Source of the DNA: Bacillota bacterium
GTDB lineage: Bacteria; Bacillota; SHA-98; UBA4971
DNA: 64,000 bases
Direction of reading: 5' to 3'
Assembly: GCA_024653485.1 (NCBI GenBank)
Contig: JANLFY010000004.1
Coordinates: 124,001 to 188,000, forward strand
Notes under the pieces: generated by a model
Database searches by the model: none
The model's input: the letters and a program-made list of their open reading frames with translations, nothing else
What the model was told of the DNA's origin: nothing
Made by a program: the position numbers and the translations under genes
Part shown: one piece after another, positions 34,213 through 42,689 of the stretch
Layout of the letters: every line of letters begins with the position of its first letter
How positions within the stretch are numbered: position 1 is the stretch's first letter

Positions 34213-34655
34213 GGGACGGGGTGGAGCTTGGCAGGGAGTAGCACGAAGGAGCCGGCTCAAGTGTCGATCTGAACTGCATGAACCCCTCCAGCTAGTTGAG
34301 AGGTCGCAGGTTACGGAGGTGAAAGGAGCAAGCCGGACCAGCTGGCCACGGGCAATTGCTCCTGTCCGACCGACCCTCCGCCCTCATGTGGACGTGGTTC
34401 TCGTATGATGGCGATGTCACACGCCGGGTGCCGTCCGGTCAGCAGGGCGCAGGAGTCCCGCGTGGCTGCGGATGCGTGACGGCACCCGGGCACGGCCGAA
34501 CCGCCGAAACGGGCCGTACCATTGGTTCGCGTGAAGCCGGCTAGGTACGGCGGCCTCGGCCGCGCCCGGGCGGCCAGGGAGGCCGGCTCCGAAGATACCG
34601 TGGTATCTTCGACGGTGACAGGCGGTGACATCCAGGTGGGTCGAGGTGGAACACG
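34213..34655. other. Intergenic region, 443 bases, mostly structured
   Basis: This region between the TAXI protein and the DUF1850 gene contains no gene. Most of it is occupied by successive inverted repeats described in the next entry. Confidence 0.6.
34314..34611 (+). ncRNA. Candidate structured RNA region upstream of DUF1850 and molybdenum hydroxylase genes
   Basis: Five perfect pairings occur in about 300 bases: CGGAGG 34314-34319 with 34375-34380; AGGAGCAA 34324-34331 with 34356-34363, nested in the first; 12-base CCGGGTGCCGTC 34424-34435 with 34478-34489; GCCGTACC 34513-34520 with 34544-34551; and 10-base CGAAGATACC 34590-34599 with 34602-34611. No known riboswitch core was recognised. 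A molybdenum-cofactor element was considered because a molybdenum hydroxylase operon follows, but I cannot confirm it. It may be a leader, a terminator cluster, or both. Confidence 0.45.
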
Positions 34656-35195
34656 ATGCACGGAGGCTGTGAACCTCGCACGGAGAGCTCGAGCTCGAAG
34701 AATAGGATAAGGACCACGCGGGCAGCCGCTCTGTCCGTGCTGTGTGTCATCCTTGCGGTCTGTGGCGTCGCGGCGTGGTGCCTTTGGCATCGGGACCGCA
34801 GTCGCAGTCTGGTCGTCATCGCCGAAAATCGCGCTCGGCCTGTGCTCCAGATTCCGGCGGCTCCCGGGCTGGAGTTCGTTCTGCGGTACACTCACAGTCA
34901 GACGGGCGGGCCAATGGAGATGAGGTTTGCGCTGGGTCCCGACTGCAGAATCGTCCTCAGAGAGGTCCGGGCGGAGATCCTGAGGCCCGAGATAGAAGAG
35001 CTTGCACGTTACGCCCTGGAGGTCGTCCGGGAGGGCGCTTGGACCGTGTACCGCGGGATGAACCAGAGAATCGACCCGCTTTTCGTCAGGGTCAGGGTGT
35101 CCGATGGAGAACAAGATCTTGTCATCAACGGTACCGCGATCCCCCTGAGGTCGCTCGCCGCATCTGGCGCACGGTTGGAATTAAGGGTCAGGTAA
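34656..35195 (+). CDS. DUF1850 domain-containing protein
   Basis: The ATG has GAGGTGG upstream. The 179-residue product has one N-terminal membrane segment (about residues 24-46) and then an extracytoplasmic domain with FVLRYTHSQTGGPMEMRF, the DUF1850 hallmark (F.l.y.HS...P..E.f). DUF1850 genes are commonly found next to TAXI-TRAP genes, and the permease and binding protein genes lie just upstream. A role in TAXI transport assembly or activity is likely but unproven. Compared with usual members the N-terminus carries a Ser-rich cytoplasmic tail. Confidence 0.75.
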   Translation: MHGGCEPRTESSSSKNRIRTTRAAALSVLCVILAVCGVAAWCLWHRDRSRSLVVIAENRARPVLQIPAAPGLEFVLRYTHSQTGGPMEMRFALGPDCRIVLREVRAEILRPEIEELARYALEVVREGAWTVYRGMNQRIDPLFVRVRVSDGEQDLVINGTAIPLRSLAASGARLELRVR

Positions 35196-35276
35196 ATCGC
35201 AGCGGCGTCCGAAGTGCGGACGTGGCGCTGTGGGCGCTATTGGGGTGCAGCCCGACTCGAGAGGTGATTGCCGCTC

Positions 35277-36167
35277 ATGCGTGAGAGATTGCCCAGATTC
35301 AGATACATGGAGGCCCGCTCGGTAGAGGAGGCTCTGTCTCTCCTGAAAGAATTGGGACCCGGCGCGAAGCTGCTCGCCGGGGGAACGGACCTCCTCGTGG
35401 CCATGAGAATGAAGGGAGCGAGGCCTGACGCCCTGGTCAACCTGAAGACCGTTCCCGGTCTCGATACGATCGAAGCTCGCGCCGACGGGCTCTTTATCGG
35501 AGCTCTCGCCACTATGCAGGCCGTGGCGGACAGCCCGGAAGTGGCGCGTGGGTTTGGCTGCCTTGCTCGGGCCGCTGGCGTCGTGGGCTCGTGGCAGGTA
35601 CGCAACAGGGCCACGGTGGGAGGCAACCTTTGCAACGGGGCGCCGTCGGCTGAGACCGCCCCGCCACTGCTGGTGCTGGGTGCCAAGGCGCACGTGGCGG
35701 AGCCCGGAGGCGGGGCGAAGGTCGTCGACCTCGATGACTTCTTCCTGGGTCCAGGGGTCACTTTGTGCTCGTCGGGCAGGCTCCTCCTTGGGATAGCCGT
35801 GCCGGAGCCTCCTCAAGACATGTGGACAACTTACATCAAACACAGCCCGCGCAGGGCCATGGACATCGCGGTCGTGGGAGTGGCTGTCGGGCTTGCGCTC
35901 AAGGACGGAGGCCGCGTGAGGGAAGCCAGGATCGCCCTAGGGGCTGTCGCACCCACGCCCTTCAGGGCGCGAGAGGCTGAAGCCTACCTGGAGGACAGGA
36001 TCCTCACCTCGGAGGCGGCGAGGGAAGCGGGTAGACTTGCGGCGCGTGCCGCAAGGCCCATCTCCGACGTCCGCGCCTCAGCTGGGTACAGACTTGAGAT
36101 GTGCGAGACACTGGTCGCAAGGGCCCTCACGGCTCTCGCCTCCTGTGGGAGGGATGGTCGGGGATGA
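35277..36167 (+). CDS. Molybdenum hydroxylase FAD-binding subunit (CoxM/XdhB type)
   Basis: ATG 35277 with GAGAGGTGA upstream gives 296 residues; a TTG at 35268 is possible. LLAGGTDLLVAMRMK near residue 33 and RNRATVGGNLCNGAPSAETAPPLLVLGA near 111 are the two FAD-binding motifs of this subunit. The C-terminal CO-dehydrogenase flavoprotein domain (SDVRASAGYRLEMCETLV) is intact. It passes electrons from the 2Fe-2S subunit to an acceptor. The stop overlaps the next start (ATGA). Confidence 0.93.
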   Translation: MRERLPRFRYMEARSVEEALSLLKELGPGAKLLAGGTDLLVAMRMKGARPDALVNLKTVPGLDTIEARADGLFIGALATMQAVADSPEVARGFGCLARAAGVVGSWQVRNRATVGGNLCNGAPSAETAPPLLVLGAKAHVAEPGGGAKVVDLDDFFLGPGVTLCSSGRLLLGIAVPEPPQDMWTTYIKHSPRRAMDIAVVGVAVGLALKDGGRVREARIALGAVAPTPFRAREAEAYLEDRILTSEAAREAGRLAARAARPISDVRASAGYRLEMCETLVARALTALASCGRDGRG

Positions 36168-36679
36168 ATGGGGTTGGACATGCGGGCGATGACATGGTGA
36201 CTATCAGGCTCCGGGTGAATGGAAAGGCTCGGGAGGTGTCTGTGAGACCCAACGAGACGCTGCTCGATGTGCTCAGAGAGAGGCTTGGGCTCACCGGCAC
36301 CAAGAAAGGATGCGTCCTTGGAGACTGCGGCGCGTGCACGGTGCTCCTGGACGGAAAGCCCGTGAACTCGTGCCTCGTACTCGCTGTGGACGCCGCTCAC
36401 GGCGAGGTTCTCACTGTCGAGGGCTTGGCGGAGAACGGCGGACTGCATCCTCTTCAGGAGGCTTTCATCAGGTACGGCGCGATTCAGTGTGGATACTGCT
36501 CCCCGGGCATGCTCCTGTCTCTCAAAGCATTGCTCGACCGCGAGCCTTACCCGACTCGCGAACAAGTCATGAGCGCCATCTCTGGCAATCTTTGCCGGTG
36601 CGGCGGATACCACAAGATCGCCGACGCGGCCCAGGCGGCCTCGAGTGCGGGAGAGCGCGGGGGTGACGATAGATCATGA
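36164..36679 (+). CDS. Molybdenum hydroxylase [2Fe-2S] subunit (CoxS/XdhC type)
   Basis: The 171-residue product has a plant-type [2Fe-2S] site (GCVLGDCGACTVLLDG and NSC) and a second helical [2Fe-2S] site (CGYCSPGM and NLCRCGGY). It wires the molybdenum centre to the FAD subunit. The start overlaps the FAD subunit stop and its stop overlaps the large subunit start, so all three subunits are co-translated. A start at 36194 is also possible. The usual length is about 160. Confidence 0.93.
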   Translation: MNGVGHAGDDMVTIRLRVNGKAREVSVRPNETLLDVLRERLGLTGTKKGCVLGDCGACTVLLDGKPVNSCLVLAVDAAHGEVLTVEGLAENGGLHPLQEAFIRYGAIQCGYCSPGMLLSLKALLDREPYPTREQVMSAISGNLCRCGGYHKIADAAQAASSAGERGGDDRS

Positions 36680-38985
36680 GCAATACTAGCGTGGTTGGGA
36701 CAAGTGTGCCGAGGATCGATTCGGCAGGAAAAGCGACGGGCGAAACCAAGTACGTAACAGACATCAGCGTACCTGGGATGGTGCACGGGAAGGTCTTTCG
36801 GAGCACTGAAGCCCACGCACGGATAGTCCGGCTGGATGTTTCGGATGCAGAGCGACTGCCCGGTGTCGTAGCGGTCGTCACTGGAGCGGACGCCCCCTAC
36901 TCATACGGCCGCATGGTGGAGGACGAGCCCTTCCTTGCCCGCGAGGTCGTTCGGTACATAGGCGAGCCTGTGGCGGCAGTCGCAGCTGTGGACGAAGAGA
37001 CGGCGGAGGCAGCTCTGGATCACATCTACGTGGAGTATGAGCCGCTTCCAGCGGTGTTCGATGTCGAGGAGGCGCTCAGTCCTACGGCCCCGCTCGTCCA
37101 TCCTCAACTGGAATCCTATCGCAAGGGGCCCATTCCGACGCCCGTCCCCGGCACCAACATGTGCAGCAGCTTCAGGATCAGGAAAGGCGACGTCGATGCT
37201 GGCTTCGCCAGGTCTGATTTCGTGTTCGAGCACAGGTTCGCGACGCCGCCCATACAGCACTGCTACATCGAGCCGTGTTGCGCCATAGCGGAGTATGACT
37301 GCACCGGCGCGCTGACCGTGTGGAGCGGCACGCAAGGCGCCCACCTTCTCCAGCAGTTGTTGAGCGCGTCTCTCGGGATCCCCCTCTACAAAGTGCGGGT
37401 GATCCAGCCGCCGTATGGTGGCGGGTTCGGTGGCAAGGTGCCTATGCACGTAGAGCCGGTTGCGGTGGCGCTGGCTCTCAAGTGCCGACGGCCTGTGCGT
37501 GTCGTGCTGAACCGCGAGGAGGAGTTCGCGGCCTCTACGACCCGGCACGCAAGTGTCGTGACGATAAAGTCCGGTGTGAATCGCGACGGACGCATCATCG
37601 CCCGAAAAGTCGACGCCGTGCTGGACACGGGGGCGTACGCCCGCATCGGTCCCCTGGTGCTGCGGAATGGGAGCATCGCCGCGAGCGGCCCCTATGACAT
37701 CCCCAATGTGTGGATCGACGGAGCTTGCGTTTACACGAACAAGGTGCCGGCCGGCGCTCTGCGCGGGTTCGGCACGCCTCAGATGACGTGGGCGTACGAG
37801 TCTCATACCGACATGATCTGTCGGGAGCTGGGTTTGGACCCGGTTGAGTTCAGGCTGAAGAACGTCCTCCGAGATGGCGGCGAAAACGCCAACGGCGAGA
37901 AGGTCAGGCACGTGGCGGTCGACCGGTGTATCGAGGCTGCTGCAAAGGGAATCGGATGGGGAGAGCCCAAAGTGACGACATCTCCAGGCAAGGCGCGGGG
38001 CAGGGGAATCGCCGCTACGGTGAAGGCTTGCGCCGGTCCCGCCGAGTCCCTTGTCGTGCTGCGGTTCAACAGGAACGGGCGCGTGCGGGCTCTCGTGAGC
38101 GCGAGCGAGATGGGCCAAGGCCTTCACACGGTCGTCGCGCAGATCGTCGCGGAGGAACTTGGGATTCATGTCGACGACGTGCGCGTGACGCAGCCCGACA
38201 CGGACTTCACTCCGTTCGACGAGCTTACCACGGCAAGCAAAGCGACTTTCCATACCGGTAACGCTACGCGCGCGGCGGCTCGCGATCTCCGTCATCAGAT
38301 CGCGTCGATAGTTGCCGAGCGGCTCGGCGTGCCTCAAGAGACGCTGAGGTTCGAAGGGGGCAGGGTAATCGCTGAGGGCCTGGGAGAGTCGGTGGCCATC
38401 ACGGACGTGCTCGGGAAAGGCAAGCACCGCGCCACGAACGAGCTCGTTGGCAGAGGGATGTTCGCCTCCGATTACGTCATACCCCTTGATAGGGAGACGG
38501 GGCAGTCGGAAGCGCCAGTCGCTTTCTGGATGTACGCGGCGCAGTCAGCAGAGGTGGAGGTTGACCTCGAGACGGGCGACGTGAGAGTATTGAGAGTGGT
38601 GGCCGCGCACGATGTGGGCCAAGCCATCAGCCGCTTAGGTTGCGAGCAGCAGATCCAGGGAGGGGTGGTTTTCGCTCTCGGACAGTCTCTCTGGGAGCAG
38701 ACCATCGTTCGTGAGGGCAGGGTCGTCAACCCGACTCTCTTGGATTACAAGGTGTTCACGTCCGCGGACACTCCGGAGATCGTGCCGGTCATCGTTGAAG
38801 ATGCCCCACACTCTCTCGGCCCATACGGAGCGAAGGGGCTGGGCGAGATCGTGACCACGCCCACGGCGGCCGCTGTGGCAAACGCCGTTTTCGACGCGAC
38901 GGGCGTCAGAATCACGGACCTGCCGCTTACTCCGGAGAAAGTGAGAGCCGCGCTCAAGGCGGCGGGCACGAAAACGACGCTGTAG
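36676..38985 (+). CDS. Molybdenum hydroxylase large subunit (xanthine dehydrogenase/CoxL family)
   Basis: The 769-residue product has the N-terminal a/b hammerhead domain (PRIDSAGKATGETKYVTDI) and the molybdopterin-binding domains. GGGFGGK, AGALRGFG and the C-terminal GAKGLGEIVTTP, whose Glu is the catalytic base, are present. It hydroxylates a carbon centre of a heterocycle, aldehyde or acid at a Mo-cytosine or Mo-pterin dinucleotide cofactor. No xdh-type purine genes or cox maturation genes are adjacent, so the substrate is open. Context with TAXI-TRAP upstream suggests an imported acid. An FrhB-like protein encoded next may accept the electrons. Confidence 0.93.
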   Translation: MSNTSVVGTSVPRIDSAGKATGETKYVTDISVPGMVHGKVFRSTEAHARIVRLDVSDAERLPGVVAVVTGADAPYSYGRMVEDEPFLAREVVRYIGEPVAAVAAVDEETAEAALDHIYVEYEPLPAVFDVEEALSPTAPLVHPQLESYRKGPIPTPVPGTNMCSSFRIRKGDVDAGFARSDFVFEHRFATPPIQHCYIEPCCAIAEYDCTGALTVWSGTQGAHLLQQLLSASLGIPLYKVRVIQPPYGGGFGGKVPMHVEPVAVALALKCRRPVRVVLNREEEFAASTTRHASVVTIKSGVNRDGRIIARKVDAVLDTGAYARIGPLVLRNGSIAASGPYDIPNVWIDGACVYTNKVPAGALRGFGTPQMTWAYESHTDMICRELGLDPVEFRLKNVLRDGGENANGEKVRHVAVDRCIEAAAKGIGWGEPKVTTSPGKARGRGIAATVKACAGPAESLVVLRFNRNGRVRALVSASEMGQGLHTVVAQIVAEELGIHVDDVRVTQPDTDFTPFDELTTASKATFHTGNATRAAARDLRHQIASIVAERLGVPQETLRFEGGRVIAEGLGESVAITDVLGKGKHRATNELVGRGMFASDYVIPLDRETGQSEAPVAFWMYAAQSAEVEVDLETGDVRVLRVVAAHDVGQAISRLGCEQQIQGGVVFALGQSLWEQTIVREGRVVNPTLLDYKVFTSADTPEIVPVIVEDAPHSLGPYGAKGLGEIVTTPTAAAVANAVFDATGVRITDLPLTPEKVRAALKAAGTKTTL

Positions 38986-39006
38986 AGCAGGGGAAGAGGA
39001 AGGGAT

Positions 39007-40227
39007 ATGGCGGTGAACGCAGAACGTGTCAGACGGAGCTTCCAGGACCTACACGAGGACGTAGTCAGGGTGGGGCTTTGCACTTCATGCGGAACGTGCG
39101 TCGGCGTCTGTGCGACGAAAGCCATTGAAATGGATTACGCACTGGACGAGCCTCTGCCAAGACTCGTGGGGAGGTGCACTTCGTGCGGGGCTTGCGTTGA
39201 TGCCTGTCCGGGCAAGGACGTGCCGCTGAGGGATATGGACAGGTTCCTCTTCGGACGCGAGCGAGACGAGGAGAAGGAGCCTGTCGGGGTTTTCAGATCG
39301 TGCTATCGAGGGTGGTCCACGGACCCGTACGTAAAGGCCACGTCCAGCAGCGGAGGTGTCGTCACCGGGCTGTGCAATTACGCCCTAGAGAACGGCATCG
39401 TGGATGCGGTCATCATGGCCGGCTGGAGCAAGGACGAGCCCGCGCGCTGCAGACCGATCATTTGCACGAGCCCCCGGGAGGTCGCCGAGGCCGCCCGGTC
39501 GGCTATGGTGATAGTGCCCAACAACGCGCTCCTGGCCGAGGCGGTGCTCGGGGACAAACACGAGAGAGTGGGGGTCGTCGGCCTTCCTTGCCACGTTCAC
39601 GGACTGAGGAAGCTTCAGATGAAAGGCCGGCCGAAGAAGCTGGCAGCGTCCATCAAGTTCGTCATAGGCCTCTTCTGCGCCTCGACGTACTACTGGGAGG
39701 GAGTGAGGCATCTAGTCCGTGAGTTCAGCGACATCAAGGACATGGGTGAGGTCCAGAGGCTTGATTACCGCGGTGGACAGTGGCCTGGAGGCATGTACGC
39801 AGTGACGAGGGACGCCAAGATCCATTTCGTAGCGAGCAAGCACGATTATACTTGGCACTTCCTGGGGGCAGGTACGTTCAAGCGGGATAGATGCTTGATG
39901 TGTACCGACTTCTCGGCAGAGCTCGCGGATGTTTCGTGCGGCGACATCTTCCAGCCCGTGAGACCCGGTGACAGGCGGATAGTGGCCACGGTCACCAGAA
40001 CCGATGTGGGCGAGGATCTCGTGCGAAAGGCGCAGGACGCAGGGTACATCCAGGTCGAGCCGCACGACCCGTCGCTGATACCGGCGAGCGGTCTTGGATG
40101 GGAATCGAAGAAACACGCAGGCATGTACAGGCTCAACCAAAGGCGCGAGTTCGGATGGCCCACTCCCGACTATCAGTACGAGCCGAGAGTGGTGCCCCTC
40201 GACAGGCGGCTGACTTTTCCGTCGTGA
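39007..40227 (+). CDS. FrhB-like iron-sulfur flavoprotein, copy 2
   Basis: The 406-residue product is collinear with the one at 23399. Predicted [4Fe-4S] ligands are C25/C28/C31/C35 and C57/C60/C63/C67. The block GLPCHVHGLRKLQ here corresponds to GCPCHIHGVRKLQ in copy 1; the DRCLMCTDFSAELADVSCGDIF set is shared. It starts 21 bases after the large hydroxylase subunit, so it is almost surely in the same transcript. It probably takes electrons from the molybdenum hydroxylase to a ferredoxin or nicotinamide pool (inference). Both copies end with the same PTPDYQY and LTFPS tail. Confidence 0.85.
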   Translation: MAVNAERVRRSFQDLHEDVVRVGLCTSCGTCVGVCATKAIEMDYALDEPLPRLVGRCTSCGACVDACPGKDVPLRDMDRFLFGRERDEEKEPVGVFRSCYRGWSTDPYVKATSSSGGVVTGLCNYALENGIVDAVIMAGWSKDEPARCRPIICTSPREVAEAARSAMVIVPNNALLAEAVLGDKHERVGVVGLPCHVHGLRKLQMKGRPKKLAASIKFVIGLFCASTYYWEGVRHLVREFSDIKDMGEVQRLDYRGGQWPGGMYAVTRDAKIHFVASKHDYTWHFLGAGTFKRDRCLMCTDFSAELADVSCGDIFQPVRPGDRRIVATVTRTDVGEDLVRKAQDAGYIQVEPHDPSLIPASGLGWESKKHAGMYRLNQRREFGWPTPDYQYEPRVVPLDRRLTFPS

Positions 40228-41669
40228 CACGCGACAAGTCGCGGGAGTATCAAAGTGCAGCGAAGGTGCACGATCATATCTTACGGGTGAGGGTTTTGAC
40301 GAAGAAGGCTGGTTGCGGGGAGACCTTGTTCACCCGCAACTTCATACTCACGTGCTTCTCGACGCTCCTCTTCTACATGAGCTTTCACGTTCTCCTTCCG
40401 ACGCTGCCCATGTACGTGCTCGGACTCGGCGGGACAGAGGGCGACGTCGGTCTGGTGATGAGCGCGTTTGCCATGACCTCGGTGTTCATGAGGCCTGTCG
40501 CCGGGCGCTGGGTCGACCGCGGTGCCAAGAAGGGCCTCATGCTAGCCGGGGCCGTGGTGTACGTCACGTCTGGGATCCTGTACGGGGTCGTGTCGCACGT
40601 CACAGGGCTTGTCGCAGTGAGGCTGCTTCACGGTCTCGGCATGGGCATGTACTCGACGGCGGCGTCTAGCCTCGTCTCAGAGTCGGTGCCGCGTCATCGG
40701 CGCGGCGAGGGTCTCGGTTATTTCCTCCTCGCAACGAGCCTTGCGATGGCAGTGGGACCTGTCGTGGGGGTGGCGATAACCGAGGCGATGTCGTACAGCG
40801 CCCTGTTTGGGGCGTCGGCCCTCTTGGCAGGGATCGTCGTCATCTGCGTGCTTTTCATCGCGGCGCCTCCCGCACAGAGTCTGGGGTCCCCGACAACCTC
40901 CGCATTCACCACGCGTCGGCAAGACAGGAGGCCGGGGCCGACCGAAGGCGGCGCCTTCTCCGAGGGGAACGGCGCGAGACGGATGTCTCCGAGGCCACCC
41001 TGGTGGCGTAAGGCTTTGGCTGGTCTAGTGTCGTTCTTCGGTCTCGAGGCGCTGTTCCCGTCCATCACGCTCTGCTTCGGCTCGGCCACGTACGGGTCAA
41101 TTGCGTCGTTTGTGGCCGTGTACGCCGGCTGGAGGGGCGTGCGCAACTCAGGCGTATTCTTCACGGTCTTCGCGTTGTCGATGTTCGTGACGCGCACGTT
41201 TGCGGGGAAGATCTCCGACAGACACGGTAGGGCGTCCGTGATAGCCCCGGGCCTTGCAGCGATATCCTTGGGCATGGCGACCCTGGCTTCGTCGAGATCC
41301 CTGTCCTCTTTCGCGCTTGCGGCCGTGATATACGGAATGGGTTTCTCAGTGATGCAGCCTACGGTCACCGCCCTCACGGTAGACCACGTTCCCGCCGGGC
41401 GCCGGGGCGCGGCGCTCGGGACGTTGATGGGCATGTACGACGTGGGAATAGCGCTGGGTGGTGTGGCAGCGGGACGGATTGCCGAGAGGCTCCCTCTTGA
41501 CGCCGTATACTGGTGCATGTCTGGGGTAGGCGCGTGTGGGCTCATCTTCTTCGTGTGCGGCTACAGGCGCTACTGTGCGGTGAGACAGAGGGCGATGGCC
41601 ATCGGGCGCGTTCTCGCAGGCGGAGCAGGTTCTCCTGTTCGATCGGGCGTCGAGGCGCCGCTAGAGTGA
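40224..41669 (+). CDS. MFS transporter
   Basis: A GTG at 40224 overlaps the previous stop; GTG 40287 or TTG 40296 near GGGTGAGGG are alternatives. From 40224 the product is 481 residues with about 12 hydrophobic segments. The signature loop GRWVDRGAKKGLMLAG lies between helices 2 and 3, with the equivalent GKISDRHGRASVIAPG in the second half. The central loop (about residues 220-265) is long, polar and Pro/Arg-rich. It may export a product of the upstream hydroxylase or import a related acid. No substrate can be assigned. Confidence 0.85.
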   Translation: MTRDKSREYQSAAKVHDHILRVRVLTKKAGCGETLFTRNFILTCFSTLLFYMSFHVLLPTLPMYVLGLGGTEGDVGLVMSAFAMTSVFMRPVAGRWVDRGAKKGLMLAGAVVYVTSGILYGVVSHVTGLVAVRLLHGLGMGMYSTAASSLVSESVPRHRRGEGLGYFLLATSLAMAVGPVVGVAITEAMSYSALFGASALLAGIVVICVLFIAAPPAQSLGSPTTSAFTTRRQDRRPGPTEGGAFSEGNGARRMSPRPPWWRKALAGLVSFFGLEALFPSITLCFGSATYGSIASFVAVYAGWRGVRNSGVFFTVFALSMFVTRTFAGKISDRHGRASVIAPGLAAISLGMATLASSRSLSSFALAAVIYGMGFSVMQPTVTALTVDHVPAGRRGAALGTLMGMYDVGIALGGVAAGRIAERLPLDAVYWCMSGVGACGLIFFVCGYRRYCAVRQRAMAIGRVLAGGAGSPVRSGVEAPLE

Positions 41670-41679
41670 CATTGAGACG

Positions 41680-41719
41680 TATCTGTCTATCTATCTACCT
41701 ATCTGTCTGTCGGTGTGTC
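41680..41719. repeat. Tetranucleotide repeat tract (TATC/TGTC)
   Basis: Eight consecutive tetranucleotides of the form TNYC run from 41680 to 41711 (TATC, TGTC, TATC, TATC, TACC, TATC, TGTC, TGTC), then GGTGTGTC. It lies in the short gap between the MFS gene and a GntR regulator, 62 bases before its ATG. Confidence 0.85.
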
Positions 41720-41773
41720 TGCTGACAGGGGGGACACAACATCAAACGACCTCGGAGGTGACGGACGCACGCG

Positions 41774-42529
41774 ATGGCCGAACGTCAAAGAAGAGAGCTG
41801 GGGGAGGACGCTGCACCCGACTTCTTCGTGTTGGACAGCCGCGAGATTCGGGAGACCATAAGGGAGAAAGTGTACGCCCGCCTGCGCAGGGCAATCGTCG
41901 AAGGACACTTCGCCCCCGGCGAGCGCCTGATACAGGACAGACTCGCACAGCAACTGGGGGTGAGCAGGAGCCCGGTCAGGGATGCCATTCGAAGGCTGGA
42001 GTCGGAGGGCCTGGTCGAGGTCGCTCCGGTCAGAGGGGTCACCGTGATCAATATGCCTCCCGACGAGGCGGTGGGGCTTTATGACTTGAGAGAGGTGCTC
42101 GAAGGTCTAGCGGCCCGCTTGGCCGCCCGGAACATCTCTTCGGAGAAGCTGTCCGAGCTGCGTAGCTGCGTGAAGCGCATGGGGGATCTCCTGCCTCCCA
42201 AGACCAAGCCGCACAAGTGGGTTGAGGAAAACTCAAGGTTCCATGAGATCATAGTGGAAGCTAGCGGCAATCGGAAGCTCATGGAGCTGCTCCCGGTGTT
42301 GAGGGAATCGATAGGGGTTCTGTGCAGAACCATCGAATCGAACCCGGGCAGAGTAGCCGAGGCCATGCGCGAGCATGAAGACATTCTAGCCGCGATAGCG
42401 TGCGGGGACGCGGAGGAATCCGAAAGGCTCGGACGCCTTCACATAGTCCGTTCCAAGAACGCCGTCCTTGCCAGACTCACAGGAGAGGCTCGCGCTGGAG
42501 CGGTCGGCCGCCCAAACCTTCGGGCGTGA
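41774..42529 (+). CDS. GntR family transcriptional regulator, FCD domain, second
   Basis: The 251-residue product has a winged helix (about residues 27-93, with RLIQDRLAQQLGVSRSPVRDAIRRLESEGLV) followed by an FCD domain with EENSRFHEIIV and AMREHEDIL carrying potential metal or ligand residues. It starts after GGAGGTGA. A tetranucleotide repeat lies in its leader. It precedes the aminotransferase gene and could govern that unit or the FadR-like sites elsewhere. Compared with the first GntR protein (18376), its N-terminus is longer and acidic. Confidence 0.92.
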   Translation: MAERQRRELGEDAAPDFFVLDSREIRETIREKVYARLRRAIVEGHFAPGERLIQDRLAQQLGVSRSPVRDAIRRLESEGLVEVAPVRGVTVINMPPDEAVGLYDLREVLEGLAARLAARNISSEKLSELRSCVKRMGDLLPPKTKPHKWVEENSRFHEIIVEASGNRKLMELLPVLRESIGVLCRTIESNPGRVAEAMREHEDILAAIACGDAEESERLGRLHIVRSKNAVLARLTGEARAGAVGRPNLRA

Positions 42530-42689
42530 CCGCGCAAGGCATCCGGTCTGACCGCGTCAGCATGAGTTCGAGTTTGCGGGAGACAACTGAAACGAACAGC
42601 GTGAAGGAAATGGCCTCCAGGCGCAGAATCGTGATTGTGGTGCGGCGAGTTCCGCGACTCGAGCTTCGTGCTGCATGGAGGTGGTTACC

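Noticed and set aside
34213-34655. Molybdenum-cofactor or cobalamin riboswitch
   Set aside because: Stems are present but I could not match the conserved core bases, so only a structured region is reported.
36901-38427. Long antisense frame (508 codons) opposite the molybdenum hydroxylase large subunit
   Set aside because: It lies wholly inside a well-supported gene and its sequence is Arg/His-rich with no domain pattern. High G+C leaves antisense frames open; the same applies to long minus frames at 5063-6400, 20771-21916, 24161-25411 and 27139-28116.
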